Source of the DNA: Peptococcaceae bacterium BRH_c4b
GTDB lineage: Bacteria; Bacillota; Desulfotomaculia; Desulfotomaculales; Desulfocucumaceae
NCBI GenBank assembly: GCA_000961595.1
Contig: LADO01000016.1
Span: 1 to 52,084, forward strand
Reading direction: 5' to 3'
DNA length: 52,084 nt
Part shown: positions 51,283 through 52,084 of the stretch, piece after piece
How the letters are laid out: each line of letters begins with the position of its first letter
Numbering within the stretch: position 1 is the stretch's first letter
Translations under genes and position numbers: made by a program
The notes under the pieces: model-generated
Told to the model about the DNA's origin: nothing
The model's input: only the letters and a program-made list of their open reading frames with translations
Database searches by the model: none

Positions 51283-51517
51283 CCTTATCACCTCATCCTT
51301 ATCACCTCAGGAATATAGCTTATATTTAATATATTCAGAATATTCCAATTTGTCAATACTGCAACCTACTTTCACTTCACCAGGCCAATACCTGGCCCAA
51401 AAACCTCCGTGATAAGATAGAAAAGAACCTGGTTCAATATTGACAAAAAATAATGTGCATGATATTTTGGGTCCAGAAATATTCGTTGGACGCAATTAAA
51501 TTTACGGGGTGTTTATT

Positions 51518-51607
51518 TTGAACAGCAACAGCGATATTTACGAATTTATACTGGATAATATTCAGAAGATAGTTGTCCCTGAAGAGCTCATCACGATAGA
51601 ATTATAA
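51518..51607 (+). pseudogene. 5' fragment of a regulator gene (MarR-like?)
   Basis: TTG start after ACGGGGTGTTTATT; reads MNSNSDIYEFILDNIQKIVV, PEELITIEL, then TAA. The helix and PEEW-like turn resemble the N-terminus of MarR-type regulators, but the HTH is missing. Just downstream lies repeat DNA (GTTGTCAAG) and the palindromic element, which probably cut it off. Confidence 0.4.
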
Positions 51608-51679
51608 TGCCCCCCGTTGTCAAGACACGAAAAAGATTTTGTAAGTTATTCTCCTTTCCGTGTTTGTGTGTTTTTACGA

Positions 51680-51816
51680 CCCCTACCCGCCCTTGACAAC
51701 GAGCCTCTGCTCGCGTATTCAAGCAGGCAAGGAAGCAGGCCCTACGGGGCCTGCTTGGCCTTAAATAGCCTACTACACTCGCCCTCATTGTCAAGGGTAA
51801 AATGCACGGGTAGGGG
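51680..51816. repeat. Large palindromic element (~137 bp)
   Basis: Outer arms CCCCTACCCG (51680) and CGGGTAGGGG (51807), then CCCTTGACAACGAG (51690) with CTCATTGTCAAGGG (51784), one mismatch, and a central hairpin AAGCAGGCCC-TACG-GGGCCTGCTT (51733-51756). It shares CGCCCTTGACA and GAGCCT with the palindrome at 1413-1520. The left flank holds another GTTGTCAAG. It is a MITE-like or REP-like repeat, or a structured RNA; no gene inside. Confidence 0.65.
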
Positions 51817-51874
51817 GGTTAGCTAATTTAGGCCATTGATACCATAAAAAGTAAAAATAATTCTGGCTGCAATA

Positions 51875-52084
51875 TCATGCAACTTCTTGATGATGCTTAC
51901 CATCATAGACTTGGGCCGGGCATTGTCCTCCAATGGAAGAATGGGGACGATAGGTATTGTACACTAGAATGTATTGGTTCAAAGCAATTCTCAACTCCCG
52001 GGGGCTGTTGAATTCATTGATGTAAACGCAGTCATATTTTAAAGTCCGGAAAAACCGTTCTGTTCTCACATTATCCAGGGCTTG
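51875..52084 (-). CDS. IS3-family transposase OrfB, C-terminal part (5' end outside window)
   Basis: On the minus strand the frame enters from the window edge: ALDNVRTERFFRTLKYDCVY, INEFNSPRELRIALNQYILV, then YNTYRPHSSIGGQCPAQVYD. It contains the catalytic Glu (RTERFFRTLK) and the conserved YNxxRPHSSL-like end of the rve/DDE domain. It is unlike the IS at 1.3-2.8 kb (tail [17 protein letters not shown]), so a second IS3 subgroup is present. Integrity of the rest cannot be judged. Confidence 0.85.
   Translation of the reverse strand, partial: QALDNVRTERFFRTLKYDCVYINEFNSPRELRIALNQYILVYNTYRPHSSIGGQCPAQVYDGKHHQEVA

Noticed and set aside
51307-51495. Minus-strand 62-codon frame (SYHGGFWARYWPGE...)
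   Set aside because: Only a TTG without a binding site; no recognised motif. Could be a fragment but I cannot support it.

Overview
The window looks like chromosomal DNA of an anaerobic, endospore-forming, Sec-using Firmicute of the Desulfotomaculum/Pelotomaculum (Peptococcaceae) type. This is inferred from gene content, not from a marker gene. The evidence is strong AGGAGG-type ribosome binding sites with many TTG/GTG starts, sporulation genes ytrH/ytrI, a group 4 membrane-bound [NiFe] hydrogenase, a MetF-like protein, several chemotaxis and c-di-GMP proteins, and a UGA-containing selenoprotein gene.

Layout. 1-7.3 kb is a worn accessory region. It holds a partial MNT nucleotidyltransferase with a frameshifted HEPN partner, a dead IS3-family element carrying a foreign palindrome, a 0.47-kb block of two tiny Cys-rich membrane-protein genes present twice (3.0-3.4 and 6.8-7.3 kb), an FRPP-repeat mini-protein, prophage debris (portal and amidase remnants), a small operon ending in a Uma2-family gene, and a decapitated peptidyl-prolyl isomerase. 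7.5-10.5 kb carries an alpha/beta hydrolase, an ABM monooxygenase, an MBL-fold hydrolase and an acetate-transporter-like protein. 10.5-11.9 kb has no convincing protein gene, but contains a ~190-nt segment that folds into a multi-helix RNA on the + strand. 11.9-14.5 kb encodes a Cache chemoreceptor and a MetF-like protein.

15.0-22.3 kb is a compact six-gene Hyf-like hydrogenase operon (hyfB-C-E-F-G and a HyfH/HyfI fusion) preceded by a perfect dyad. Next come proA (minus strand), a BIME-like palindromic repeat pair, and a DUF350-PspA-secreted protein cell-envelope stress cluster with a DUF502 gene. 27.6-32.6 kb is a tetR-MFP-RND efflux operon with two visible TetR-type operators and a sigma-A promoter. 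32.8-35.4 kb encodes a NitT/TauT-type ABC importer whose permease and ATPase are fused. The two genes are separated by nested repeats.

35.5-37.5 kb is a run of overlooked small genes: three Gly-rich one-helix proteins, a 40-residue zinc-ribbon protein, a YkoF-like thiamine-binding protein, and an 81-codon SelW/Rdx selenoprotein read through an in-frame UGA with a SECIS-like hairpin whose GGUCU loop matches that of E. coli fdhF. 37.8-46.5 kb holds a Cache-HAMP-GAF-GAF-HD-GYP sensor, pcm, a CBS protein, ytrHI, a YdcF-like protein, an orphan PAAR-like protein, glutamine-dependent nadE and DUF4870. 47-51 kb pairs a two-CW-domain chemoreceptor with a PAS-GGDEF-HD-GYP protein whose start is covered by a hairpin overlapping the upstream stop codon. 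The window ends with a truncated gene, a 137-bp palindromic element and the 3' part of another IS3-family transposase.

Three families of short palindromic repeats (GGGGACA...TGTCCCC, GGGACGGTTC and CCCTTGACA...) are scattered through intergenic gaps, one nested in a fourth repeat. The stem sequences of the first family differ between copies but remain base-paired.
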